From positions 434,001-498,000 of the forward strand of contig NZ_JAMFLI010000002.1 of the NCBI RefSeq assembly GCF_023502145.1: a DNA stretch of 64,000 nt, written 5' to 3'. Below the pieces are notes generated by a model that did not search any database, was not told the DNA's origin, and saw only the letters and a program-made list of their open reading frames with translations. This DNA is from Craterilacuibacter sp. RT1T. GTDB lineage: Bacteria > Pseudomonadota > Gammaproteobacteria > Burkholderiales > Chromobacteriaceae. Positions 36,658-47,012 of the stretch are shown piece by piece; position 1 is the stretch's first letter; each line of letters begins with the position of its first letter. A program made the translations under genes and the position numbers.

Positions 36658-38148
36658 TCACTTGCGCCAGAAGGCGGGCGTAAAGAGGATGAGGATGGTG
36701 AAGATTTCCAGCCGGCCCAGCAGCATGGCCAAGCTGCAGACCCAGGTCTGGAAATCGTTCAGCCCGGCGTAGTTGGCACCCGGGCCGACTTCACCCAAGC
36801 CCGGTCCTGCATTATTGATGCAGGACACAATGGCGGAAGCGGCACTCTGGAAGTCAAGACCGCTGCCTAACAGCACAAAAGTCAGTACCACCACACTCAA
36901 AATGTATACGAAGATAAAGCCCAGCACCGAAAAGGCGACGCTGTCGCTCATGGTGCGGCCATTGACCTTAAGCGGAATAATGGCCTGCGGATGCAGTAAC
37001 TGGGTCATTTCGCGCTGCGCCTGACGGAACAGGATCAGGCTGCGTATCATCTTGATGCCGCCGCCCACCGAGCCTGAGCAGGCGGTAAAGCAGGACAGGA
37101 ACAGCATCCATACCGGCACAAAAAGCGGCCACTGGCCATAGTCGGTGCTGGCAAAGCCGGAAGCGGTGGCAATCGAGATCAGGTTGAAACTGACATGGCG
37201 CAGCGATTCGCTCAGGCCATACACCCCTTGCCACCACAAATAAACCGCCAGCAGCAGAATGCTGGACAGGATGACCAGCATCATGCTGATAAATTCGCTA
37301 TCGACCCGGTAGGGTGCCGCCGAGCGTTTTTTCCACGCCAGAAAGTGGGTGGCGTAATTGGTGGCCGATAGCAGGGTAAAGCCGGCGATCACCAGCTCGA
37401 TGGCCACTGAATCGTAATGGCCGATACTGGCATCGCGGGTGGAGAAGCCACCCAGTGCCACGGTGGACAGGCCGTGGCAGACGGCGTCGAATACGTTCAT
37501 GCCCGCCATGTACAGCATGGCCATGCACAGCAGGGTCAGGATGCAGTACATGGTCCACAGGCTCTTGGCGGCCTGGGTGATGCGCGGCGCCAGTTTGGCA
37601 TCCTTCATCGGCCCCGGTGTCTCCGCCTTGTACACCTGCATGCCGCCCACGCCCAACAGCGGCAAAATGGCGACGGCCAGCACGATAATGCCCATGCCGC
37701 CCATCCACTGCATAAAGTGGCGCCAGAAATTGATCGCCGGTGGCAACACATCCAGCGAGAACAAGACGGTCGCGCCATTGGTGGATAGCGCGGATATGGC
37801 CTCGAAAAAGGCGTCGGTGAAGCTGAGTGAACTGTCGAACAGCATGAACGGTATGGCGGCGGTGGCGGCAAAACCTACCCACAAGGCTACCACCAGCATA
37901 AAGCCGTCACGCGGCTTGAGTTCGTGTTCGAAGCGGCGGGTGGCGGCCCAGGCAAACAGGCCAACGGCCAACCCGACTACGCCGGACAATAAAAATGCTT
38001 CCAGCGTGTGGTCGTTGTAGATGACGCCGACACCGGCCGGCACAATGAACATGCAGGAAAACAGCATGATCAGCTTGGAAAAGACATGGGCGATGGGCAA
38101 CAGCTTGCCCAGTGCACCGCCTCTGGCGGCTAATGGCAAGGTCGACAT
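36658..38148 (-). CDS. trkH: Trk-system potassium uptake protein TrkH
   Basis: A 496-residue membrane channel with repeated hairpins: STNGATVLFS, GGFSTRDASI, TACSGSVGGGIKMIR and a C-terminal FTPAFWRK. It takes up potassium together with TrkA. The ATG at 38148 overlaps the trkA stop by one base (TGATG); an upstream TTG one codon earlier is less likely. Confidence 0.93.
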   Translation of the reverse strand: MSTLPLAARGGALGKLLPIAHVFSKLIMLFSCMFIVPAGVGVIYNDHTLEAFLLSGVVGLAVGLFAWAATRRFEHELKPRDGFMLVVALWVGFAATAAIPFMLFDSSLSFTDAFFEAISALSTNGATVLFSLDVLPPAINFWRHFMQWMGGMGIIVLAVAILPLLGVGGMQVYKAETPGPMKDAKLAPRITQAAKSLWTMYCILTLLCMAMLYMAGMNVFDAVCHGLSTVALGGFSTRDASIGHYDSVAIELVIAGFTLLSATNYATHFLAWKKRSAAPYRVDSEFISMMLVILSSILLLAVYLWWQGVYGLSESLRHVSFNLISIATASGFASTDYGQWPLFVPVWMLFLSCFTACSGSVGGGIKMIRSLILFRQAQREMTQLLHPQAIIPLKVNGRTMSDSVAFSVLGFIFVYILSVVVLTFVLLGSGLDFQSAASAIVSCINNAGPGLGEVGPGANYAGLNDFQTWVCSLAMLLGRLEIFTILILFTPAFWRK

Positions 38149-39524
38149 CAAAAGAAACCCATCTTGACCTGAATGAGTTCTTCCACTTCGCGCACCAGAC
38201 GGCGGTGGGCAACGAAGATGATCAGGTGGTCTTCGCTGTGTATCACTTCATCGTGGTGTGCCATGCGCACTTCGCCTTGGCGCACAATGGCGCTGATATA
38301 GCAGCCGTGCGGCATTTCCACTTCGTCTATGCGCAGGCCGACCAGGCGCGAAGTCTTGCGGTCGCCCCTGACGATAACTTCCATCGCCTCGGTGCGTCCG
38401 CCGCGCAGCGCATGGACCGCCTCGACATCGCCGCGGCGCAAATGGGCGAGAATCGAACCGATCGTGGACTGGTGCGGCGAAATCACAATATCGATGCTGT
38501 GGCCTTCGAGCAGGTCAACGTAACTGGCACGGTTCACCAGCGCAATCACCCGCTTGGCACCCATGCGCTTGGCCAGTAGCGTGGACATCACATTGTCTTC
38601 GTCGTCATTGGTCAGCGCGCAAAATACATCCATCTCGTCGATGTTTTCCGCTTCGAGCAGTGCCTCGTCGGTGGCTTCGCCATGCAGCACCAGGGTGTTG
38701 TCCAGATTGTCGCCCAGCCATTCGCAGCGCTCGCGCAGGATTTCAATAATCTTGACTTCGTAACCTGCATGTTCCAGCAGGCGCGCCAGGCGGTGTCCGA
38801 TATTGCCGCCGCCGGCAATCAGCACGCGGCGTATCGCTTGGCTGCTGTTGCGCAGCTCGGCCAGCATCTGTGGCACGGCCGCACGCTCGGCGAGGAAAAA
38901 CACCTCGTCATTGCTTTGCAAGAGCGTGTCGCCCTTGGGAATGATCAGCCGGTTATTGCGATAGATGGCGCAAAAACGGCAGTCGGTGTCCGGCAGATCC
39001 TGACGCACATGGCGCAACTCGCGCCCCAAAAGCAGGCCGCCTTCCATGGCGGTAACGGCAACTAACTGGACGCGGCCGCCGGCAAAGTCCAGCACCTGCA
39101 AGGCGCCCGGGTATTGGAATAGCTGGTACAGGTTTTCGGTAACGATCTGTTCCGGGCAGATGGGCTGATCCACGCCGAATAAATCCAGTGTGTTCTTGTC
39201 GCCGAATTCGACATAGTCACTGGCGCGTACGCGTGCGATGCGGGTGGGAATGTTGTAGAGCTCGCGCGCCAGCTTGCAGGCCACCAGATTGGTTTCATCG
39301 TTACGCGTCAGCGCCAGCAACATATCGGTGTCGGCGGCGCCGGCGCCGGCCAGTACCGAGGGCTGGGCAGCATTGCCGCAGATGGTCTGGATGTCCAGCT
39401 TGTCCTGCAGTTGCTTGAGCAGTTTGCTGTCCAAATCGACGATGGTGATGTCGTTCTCTTCGGAAACCAGGTTCTCCGCCACGCGGGCACCGACCTGGCC
39501 GCCCCCCAAAATCAGAATTTTCAC
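38148..39524 (-). CDS. trkA: Trk-system potassium uptake protein TrkA
   Basis: A 458-residue cytoplasmic regulator with two RCK repeats: ILGGGQVGARVAENL at the N-terminus and IAGGGNIGHRLARLL near 235, both NAD-binding, plus TrkA-C domains. It is the first gene of a minus-strand run (trkA, trkH, slt, NDUFA9-like, cca). The 143 bases before it contain no gene. Confidence 0.95.
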   Translation of the reverse strand: MKILILGGGQVGARVAENLVSEENDITIVDLDSKLLKQLQDKLDIQTICGNAAQPSVLAGAGAADTDMLLALTRNDETNLVACKLARELYNIPTRIARVRASDYVEFGDKNTLDLFGVDQPICPEQIVTENLYQLFQYPGALQVLDFAGGRVQLVAVTAMEGGLLLGRELRHVRQDLPDTDCRFCAIYRNNRLIIPKGDTLLQSNDEVFFLAERAAVPQMLAELRNSSQAIRRVLIAGGGNIGHRLARLLEHAGYEVKIIEILRERCEWLGDNLDNTLVLHGEATDEALLEAENIDEMDVFCALTNDDEDNVMSTLLAKRMGAKRVIALVNRASYVDLLEGHSIDIVISPHQSTIGSILAHLRRGDVEAVHALRGGRTEAMEVIVRGDRKTSRLVGLRIDEVEMPHGCYISAIVRQGEVRMAHHDEVIHSEDHLIIFVAHRRLVREVEELIQVKMGFF

Positions 39525-39667
39525 AGTATTGAAGCCGTCTAGATTAAGTATTTTGGCCAGATTCTAACGGTTTAACGGACGGGACGCACGGCTGCGACGG
39601 GTGTTTGCCTGGCGAAAATCCGCCAAGCTTTCCCGCTTTAAGCAAAGGCTTGCTCGCAAAACTTGCA

Positions 39668-40321
39668 TCAGCGCATGCTGCTGCGAGCCTCGCGCACGGT
39701 ACGCTTAAGGGTGGCCGAGTCGGTCGTGCCACTGATCAGCCTGTCCCCCAGTAGCAGTGTCGGCGTAGTAAATACCTTGATTTCATCGGTCAGGGTCTGA
39801 TTGTCCTCTAGCGCAAGACGTACGGCCTTATCCGGCTTGAGCCACGCCTGTGTGCCGGTTTCCTGCGCGGTTTGCTCGATGGCATGCTGATCCAGCGGAA
39901 GTGCGCCCTGCATCAGGCCTTGATGCACCGCCCAGTAGCGTGCGCGCTGTTTTTGCCATACATTCAGCGCAAACAGGGCGGCCGGCTCCGAGCTGGCATC
40001 AAACAGGGGCAGCAGTTTGAAGACAAACTTTACCTCCGGCAACTCCATGGCGACGCGTTCGATGACCACATCCATGCGCCGGCAATAAGGGCAGTTGAAA
40101 TCGGTAAAGTAGATGACGACCTGTCTGGCCGCAGGGTCGCCTAAAAACGGGTCGGCTGGGTTGGCATAGATGCGGGCAGGCTGTTGTGCGGCCAGTGCTT
40201 GTAGCATCTGCCGTTGCCGTGCGCGATTGCGTTCGGCGATTTTTTCCAGATCGGGCAGGTTTTTGCTGTTAGCCAGCAGGGGCATCAGGCTTAAACCGGC
40301 CAGTAGGGTCCGGCGTTTCAT
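39668..40321 (-). CDS. DsbA/DsbG-like periplasmic thiol-disulfide protein
   Basis: A 217-residue thioredoxin-fold protein with an N-terminal signal sequence (LLAGLSLMPLLANS), an active site CPYC (77-80), and a cis-Pro loop TTPTLLLGD. The family catalyses disulfide formation or isomerisation in the periplasm. Its N-terminal extension (about 20-60) resembles DsbG/ScsC-type proteins. The partner protein is not identifiable here. Confidence 0.82.
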   Translation of the reverse strand: MKRRTLLAGLSLMPLLANSKNLPDLEKIAERNRARQRQMLQALAAQQPARIYANPADPFLGDPAARQVVIYFTDFNCPYCRRMDVVIERVAMELPEVKFVFKLLPLFDASSEPAALFALNVWQKQRARYWAVHQGLMQGALPLDQHAIEQTAQETGTQAWLKPDKAVRLALEDNQTLTDEIKVFTTPTLLLGDRLISGTTDSATLKRTVREARSSMR

Positions 40322-40394
40322 GATGGCACTCCTTGAGAGGGTCTAGAGCCGGCACATGGTTGCGGCATGCGCCTGAGGGTATTAAAGCGAAAGA

Positions 40395-40420
40395 GAGCGC
40401 CAAGCGCTCCCTTAATGTGG
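40395..40420 (-). terminator. Weak candidate terminator downstream of the NCS2 permease
   Basis: On the minus strand GAGCGC, a 3-base loop and GCGCTC (40409-40395) are followed by TCTTTCGCTTT. The T-run is poor, so termination here is uncertain. Confidence 0.3.
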
Positions 40421-40432
40421 TTTTCTTATGCT

Positions 40433-41737
40433 TTAGTCTTCAAGCTCCAGCGGCATGCGACCGGGCAGCAGCAGGTTAAGGCTTAGTGCAATCAGGGCGC
40501 TGACCGTGATGCCCGAGCCGAAAATCTCGCGTACAAAACCCGGCAACTTGCCCAGTACTTCCGGGCGTACGGTGACCGCCATGCCGCAGCCGATGGCGAC
40601 GGCAATAATCACGCCATTGCGCCGGCTGGATTCGACCTGGCCCAGCATCTGCACGCCGGCCACGATAATCATGGCAAACATCATCAGGCCGGCGCCGCCG
40701 AGTACCGGCAGCGGAATGGTGACGATCAGTGCGCCAAACACAGGGAACAGGCCGGCCAGCATCAGCAGCAGGCCTGCCAATGCCACAACATAACGACTGG
40801 CAACGCCGGTCAGCGATACCACCCCGATATTCTGGGCAAACGAGGAAAACGGGGTCGTCGACATGATGGCAGCAATGGCCGAACCTACGCCATCACACAA
40901 TATGCCGGCCGACATTTGCTTGCCGCTGACCTTGGTCTGAGTCGCCTGGCCCAGTGCCAGAAAGTTGCCGGTGGATTCGACGATGGTTACCAGATAGGCA
41001 ATCGACATGCCGATAATGCCGGAAATCGGAAAGCTCATGCCGAAATGCAATGGCTGGGGTAGGGCAAATGCGCTGGCTTGTGCCACCGGCGCAAAATCGA
41101 TGCGTCCCAGCATCAGGCACAGCAGATAGCCTACCCCCATGCCGATCACGATGGCGGCGGCCGAGACAATGCCGCGACCAAACTGGACAAGTCCAATCAC
41201 CAGCACCAGTACAAAGAAGGCAATCGCCAGATGTTCGGGGTTGGCGTAATCAGCGGAACCGGGCTGGCCGCCGGCAAACCAGTCAACGGCTACCGGGATT
41301 AGCGACAGGCCAATCATGGACACGACGGTGCCGGTGACCACAGGCGGGAACAGCTTGCGGATTTGCGGCATGAAAAAACTGCCGGCTATCATCACCAGCG
41401 AAGCGGCCAGCGAGGAGCCCATGATGCCGGCTACACCGTGCTCGAAACCGATGGCAATGGCGGCGGCGACAAAAGTGAAGCTGGTGCCCATCACGCAGGG
41501 CAGACGTATGCCGATCGGCCCGGCGCCGCGGCATTGCACGATGGTGACGGCACCAGACACCATTAAGGCCGCATTGACGAGGGCGACCATTTCCTGCGGT
41601 GGCAAGCGCAATACGCCGCCTACGACCAGTGGAACGGCAATAATGCCGCCGAGTGCGGCAAGCAGGTGCTGTATGGCTAGTAGTAATGATGTCGCCAGTG
41701 GGGGGCGGTCTTCAACCTGATACAGCAGCTTTTCCAT
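40433..41737 (-). CDS. NCS2-family nucleobase permease (xanthine/uracil/urate type)
   Basis: A 434-residue permease with about 12-14 membrane segments and the NCS2 motifs QHLLAALGGIIAVPLVVGG, IVQCRGAGPIGIRLPCVMG and a T/V-type region IVESTGNFLALGQ. It is closer to purine (xanthine/urate) members than to UraA in the N-terminus; this is tentative. The gene is separated from ppnP by a divergent region. Confidence 0.85.
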   Translation of the reverse strand: MEKLLYQVEDRPPLATSLLLAIQHLLAALGGIIAVPLVVGGVLRLPPQEMVALVNAALMVSGAVTIVQCRGAGPIGIRLPCVMGTSFTFVAAAIAIGFEHGVAGIMGSSLAASLVMIAGSFFMPQIRKLFPPVVTGTVVSMIGLSLIPVAVDWFAGGQPGSADYANPEHLAIAFFVLVLVIGLVQFGRGIVSAAAIVIGMGVGYLLCLMLGRIDFAPVAQASAFALPQPLHFGMSFPISGIIGMSIAYLVTIVESTGNFLALGQATQTKVSGKQMSAGILCDGVGSAIAAIMSTTPFSSFAQNIGVVSLTGVASRYVVALAGLLLMLAGLFPVFGALIVTIPLPVLGGAGLMMFAMIIVAGVQMLGQVESSRRNGVIIAVAIGCGMAVTVRPEVLGKLPGFVREIFGSGITVSALIALSLNLLLPGRMPLELED

Positions 41738-41966
41738 GCTTCGCGTCCTTGCGGTGAGTGCTTTGTAGGTAGCGCTTGCGCGCCAAGTGCGCGCATGATT
41801 GTCAGATTCTATGTTGCTGTCAATGACGATTTATCTCTTTATGAAGATAGTTTGGCGTCGTGTTGTCAATGCGTAAAAGCCATGCAAATAAAAGCGCGCC
41901 AAATGTTGTGACAAGTAAATAAAATCGTCTTATGCTTGTCTTTTTACTTTTATGCGCGGGGTGCTT

Positions 41967-42281
41967 ATGGCCGATCAATTCGAAAATGTCAGTGTGGCCA
42001 AACGAGCCAACGTTTATTTTGACGGCAAGTGCGTCAGCCATACGGTGACCCTGGCTGATGGCACACAAAAATCGGTCGGCGTGATTCTGCCTGGCAAGCT
42101 GGTGTTTACCACGGCCGCAGCGGAAGTCATGGAACTACTGGAAGGTGAGTGCAAGGTGACGCAGGCTGGTGCTTCTGCCGCACAGGGCTACGCCGGGGGT
42201 GAGTCGTTTAGCGTGCCCGCCAATAGCAGTTTTACGATCGAAGTGCTCAAGACTGTGCATTACGTCTGCCATTTCGGCTGA
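41967..42281 (+). CDS. ppnP: Pyrimidine/purine nucleoside phosphorylase (PpnP/YaiE family)
   Basis: A 104-residue cupin-fold protein (DUF1255): [31 protein letters not shown] and a C-terminal VHYVCHFG. PpnP splits nucleosides with phosphate. The ATG at 41967 gives the family N-terminus; an earlier ATG at 41952 adds MRGVL. It sits opposite the NCS2 nucleobase permease, which would fit nucleobase salvage. Confidence 0.9.
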   Translation: MADQFENVSVAKRANVYFDGKCVSHTVTLADGTQKSVGVILPGKLVFTTAAAEVMELLEGECKVTQAGASAAQGYAGGESFSVPANSSFTIEVLKTVHYVCHFG

Positions 42282-42301
42282 TTAGGGCGGGGTGGTCGTA
42301 A

Positions 42302-42335
42302 AAAGGCTCAATGCCCGAATGGGGATTGAGCCTTT
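42302..42335. terminator. Bidirectional terminator between ppnP and the TetR gene
   Basis: AAAGGCTCAAT (42302-42312) pairs with ATTGAGCCTTT (42325-42335) around a GCCC/GGGG core. On the minus strand the stem is followed by TTTTTAC and on the plus strand by TTTGGTATTT, so it may serve both convergent genes. Confidence 0.75.
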
Positions 42336-42377
42336 GGTATTTGACGGGCGCCGATAGCGGGCCGGAGCTAGCGCATG

Positions 42378-43022
42378 CTAGCGATAGCTGGCATCGAGTT
42401 CGGTAAACGCGGCTTTATTGTCTGCCGTAACATAAGGGCGCATCAGGGCCAGTACCTGACGTGCGCCGCGCCGCCCGGTTTCTACCGAAATCGGGACTTT
42501 AGGTGCAGCGGATTGCTCGAACGCGTACCAGAATTTCACTACCAGCCAGATATTGACGGCCAGTTGTTCGACTTCTTCATCGGAGGAAAAAGTCAGCAAG
42601 CCGGCGCGGGCAAAACCCTTGAGCATATCGCCCATCATCGGGCGCAAATCGGTGCCGATGGTGGCATGGTACTCGGCCTGCAATTGCGGATTGCGCGACA
42701 ACAAACCCGGTAGATCATCAAACAAAAAGCGGTAATTCCACATGCCCTTGAACAGGCTATCCAGTTGGCCGGATAAGGCCTGCGGCGTAATGGCGTCTTC
42801 GGCCTTTGGTGTCAGCTGTGCACGGATAAAAGCTTCATATTCACGGAAAATCTGAAAAACGATCTCTTCCTTGTTGCGAAAGTGATAGTACAGATTGCCA
42901 GGGCTAATGCCCAGGTGGGCCGAGATGTGGTTGGTGGTGATCGCACGCTCGCCATGCTCGTTGAAGAGCTTAAGGCTCTCGGCCACGATCTTGTCGTAGG
43001 TTTTGATCCGGGTTTTGCTCAT
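42378..43022 (-). CDS. TetR/AcrR-family transcriptional regulator
   Basis: A 214-residue protein with a TetR helix-turn-helix at 5-50 (KIVAESLKLFNEHG, then ITTNHISAHLGISPGNLYYHF) and a C-terminal ligand domain. The ATG at 43022 matches the family; the frame to 43037 adds MILQS. The neighbours are an MscS channel and ppnP. Its target is unknown. Confidence 0.85.
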   Translation of the reverse strand: MSKTRIKTYDKIVAESLKLFNEHGERAITTNHISAHLGISPGNLYYHFRNKEEIVFQIFREYEAFIRAQLTPKAEDAITPQALSGQLDSLFKGMWNYRFLFDDLPGLLSRNPQLQAEYHATIGTDLRPMMGDMLKGFARAGLLTFSSDEEVEQLAVNIWLVVKFWYAFEQSAAPKVPISVETGRRGARQVLALMRPYVTADNKAAFTELDASYR

Positions 43023-43068
43023 AGATTGAAGAATCAAGCCATTTAATAAGGATGAGTCGGATACCAGT

Positions 43069-43938
43069 TTACACCGGAGCTGCAGATTTGTTCAGGCTGG
43101 CCTCAGCCGGAAAAGCCTCGAACATAAAGCGCTTGAGTATCGCCTGCTCTACCCGCTGCCTGTCCTTGGCCAGAATGGCAATGCGTAGCGTCAGCTGATA
43201 ACTGACATCGCTGAGCGGATGAATCGATACGCGTGGTGCGACCGAAGGCGTATCCAGATGGTGGCGCGCCTCTATACGCGCCATATGCTGCTGCGCAGCC
43301 TGAATATGTGGCGCACAGACATCGTTGGCAGCCCCCAGCAGCAAGGCTTCACCCTGCTGGGGGGGGAGTGTATAGGGCAGGGGCAAGCCCAGCGTATGCA
43401 CGACATATTCGCCCATATAGTTTTCCAGCACCACCGGCTGGTTGAGCAGCAGGCTGTGCGGAAAGGACAAGGCGCGCCCGGTCATCTGGTGGCTGTCGTG
43501 GGTGGGGCCGATTTCCATCACCGTGGTGGTAAAAAGTCCGATATCGACCACCCGCCCGCGTATATGACCGACCTCGATATGGTCACCCAGGCTGTAGCTG
43601 TCGGAGGCGCTCCTGAGCAGGCCTCCGGTTAAGCACATAATCAACTCTTTGGTCGCAATAATCACCGCTGCGGCAAAAGCCAGCATCGAGACTGCAATAG
43701 TCTGCAGCTCGGACGCCCAAATCAGCGCAATGCCGGCCACGCCGCAGACAAACAGCACATTGCGCACGGTAATGGACCAGCGCCGCCTGTCGTCCAGCGA
43801 CCAGTGGGTATTGCTGGCGATGGCGCGCCCTATGCTGATGCGCAGCACCACCAGTACCGTGATCATGACGCCGGAACGCACGATGTCGGCAATATAACTT
43901 GCACGCAGGTGCGTCCAGAAGTCGATCAGCTCGCTCAT
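43069..43938 (-). CDS. MscS-type mechanosensitive channel protein
   Basis: A 289-residue membrane protein with three to four hydrophobic N-terminal segments (20-120) and an MscS beta domain with SLGDHIEVGHIRGRVVDIGLFTT and FPHSLLLNQPV. It would release solutes on hypo-osmotic shock. It starts 2 bases after prfC and is likely co-transcribed with it. Confidence 0.85.
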   Translation of the reverse strand: MSELIDFWTHLRASYIADIVRSGVMITVLVVLRISIGRAIASNTHWSLDDRRRWSITVRNVLFVCGVAGIALIWASELQTIAVSMLAFAAAVIIATKELIMCLTGGLLRSASDSYSLGDHIEVGHIRGRVVDIGLFTTTVMEIGPTHDSHQMTGRALSFPHSLLLNQPVVLENYMGEYVVHTLGLPLPYTLPPQQGEALLLGAANDVCAPHIQAAQQHMARIEARHHLDTPSVAPRVSIHPLSDVSYQLTLRIAILAKDRQRVEQAILKRFMFEAFPAEASLNKSAAPV

Positions 43939-43940
43939 GC

Positions 43941-45551
<1,611 letters not shown>

Positions 45552-45677
45552 GTCTGTTGCTTGGTGTATGCGGTAAAGGCGGCATTGTACCGGTTTTCGT
45601 GCCGGCTGAGCGCTGCGCCTTTTATGCATGTTGCGGGTACAATGGCGGCACTGGATTCAAGATCATGGAGCAGGCGG

Positions 45678-46292
45678 ATGTTTACAGGGATAGTGCAGGG
45701 CACGGCCGAACTGGTCGCATTGGAAGAAAAGACCGGTTTTCGCACCCATACCGTGCGCTTGCCACAAGCGATGTTGCCCGGTTTGGCGCTGGGCGCCTCG
45801 GTGGCGCACAACGGCTGCTGCCTGACCGTGACCCGGGTGGAGGGCGATCTGGCTTCGTTCGACCTGATGCAGGAGACGCTGCGCCTGACCAATCTGGGCG
45901 CTTTGGCGCTGGGCGAGTCGGTCAATGTAGAACGTGCCGCGCGCTTTGGCGACGATATCGGCGGCCACGCCATGAGTGGCCACATCCTGTGCTGCGCCGA
46001 GGTCGTGGCCGTCGAAGAAACGCCGAATAACCGCACCTTGCGCTTTCGCCTGCCTGAGGCGGCGCTTAAATATGTCTTTACCAAAGGCTATATCGGCATC
46101 GACGGCATCAGTCTGACCGTGGGCGACGTCAAGGGGGACGAGTTTGCCGTGCACCTGATTCCGGAAACGCTAAGCCGCACCATAATCGGCCAGCGCAAGG
46201 CGGGCGATTGGGTCAATATCGAAGTCGACCCGCAGACCCAGGCTATTGTCGACACGGTCGAGCGGGTGCTGGCCAGCCGGAGTCTGGCATGA
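45678..46292 (+). CDS. ribE: Riboflavin synthase, alpha subunit
   Basis: A 204-residue enzyme that dismutates 6,7-dimethyl-8-ribityllumazine to riboflavin. The sequence starts with the family MFTGIVQG and has two homologous halves: NGCCLTV in the first and GIDGISLTV in the second. The ATG at 45678 follows GGAGCAGGCGG. A longer in-frame start at 43899 runs antisense to prfC and was rejected. The name ribC is used in E. coli. Confidence 0.95.
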   Translation: MFTGIVQGTAELVALEEKTGFRTHTVRLPQAMLPGLALGASVAHNGCCLTVTRVEGDLASFDLMQETLRLTNLGALALGESVNVERAARFGDDIGGHAMSGHILCCAEVVAVEETPNNRTLRFRLPEAALKYVFTKGYIGIDGISLTVGDVKGDEFAVHLIPETLSRTIIGQRKAGDWVNIEVDPQTQAIVDTVERVLASRSLA

Positions 46293-46957
46293 GCGCACCG
46301 CTGTTCGTCATGTCGTGGAGTGGCGGCAAGGATTCCTGCCTTGCCTTGTGGCGCACACTGCAAAGCGGTGCCCGACCGCTGGCTTTGCTCTCCATGCTGG
46401 ACGAAACGGGTGAGCGTAGCCGCTCGCACGGCATTAGCCCTGAAGTCTTGCAAGCCCAGGTTGAAGCACTGGCGATTCCGCTGGTCACCGGTCGTGCCAC
46501 CTGGGGCGAGTACGAGGCGGTGTTTATCGCGCAGCTGCAAGCCTTGCAAGCACAGGGCGCCGAAATGGCGGTGTTTGGCGATATCGACTTGCAGCCGCAC
46601 CGCGACTGGGAGGAAAAGGTGTGCGCCGCTGCAGGTTTGCAGGCAGTGCTGCCGTTATGGCAGGAGCAGAGGCTGAGTCTGGTGCGCGAATTTGTCGATG
46701 CCGGCTTTGTCGCGACCATCGTGGTGATACGCAGCGACTTGATGGCGGCCGATTATCTGGGCAAGGTGCTGGATCATGCGCTGATTGCGCGCATGCAGGC
46801 CGAGGGCATTGATCCGTGCGGGGAGGGGGGTGAATTCCATACGCTGGTTACCGCCGGCCCGCTGTTTGCCCGGGCTTTGCCTTTGCGCGAAAAGGCGCGG
46901 CATCAACATGATAAATATTCAATGCTTGAATTTGAGCTTTCCGATAGCATCTTATAA
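46289..46957 (+). CDS. ATP pyrophosphatase-like protein (Dph6/MJ0570-like)
   Basis: A 222-residue protein with the PP-loop SGGKDS (9-14) and the ERSRSHG, GDIDLQPHRDWEEKVC and GEGGEFHTLV segments of the diphthine-ammonia-ligase-like family. Bacteria make no diphthamide, so the reaction here is unknown; amide formation or nucleotide activation is likely. The ATG overlaps the ribE stop by 4 bases, so it is coupled to riboflavin synthase. Confidence 0.8.
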   Translation: MSAPLFVMSWSGGKDSCLALWRTLQSGARPLALLSMLDETGERSRSHGISPEVLQAQVEALAIPLVTGRATWGEYEAVFIAQLQALQAQGAEMAVFGDIDLQPHRDWEEKVCAAAGLQAVLPLWQEQRLSLVREFVDAGFVATIVVIRSDLMAADYLGKVLDHALIARMQAEGIDPCGEGGEFHTLVTAGPLFARALPLREKARHQHDKYSMLEFELSDSIL

Positions 46958-46958
46958 T
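46931..46958 (+). promoter_or_regulatory. Candidate promoter for ribBA
   Basis: TTTGAG (46931-46936), 16 bases, and the consensus TATAAT (46953-46958), about 55 bases before the ribBA start. It overlaps the end of the upstream gene. No FMN riboswitch fits in the 55-base gap. Confidence 0.4.
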
Positions 46959-47012
46959 AAATAATCGAAACGCGGTGCGCGTGGTGCGAGCCGTCTGCAA
47001 GGGTAGAACAAA

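Noticed and set aside
46958-47012. FMN riboswitch before ribBA
   Set aside because: The gap is about 55 bases, too short for the aptamer, and no conserved segments are seen.
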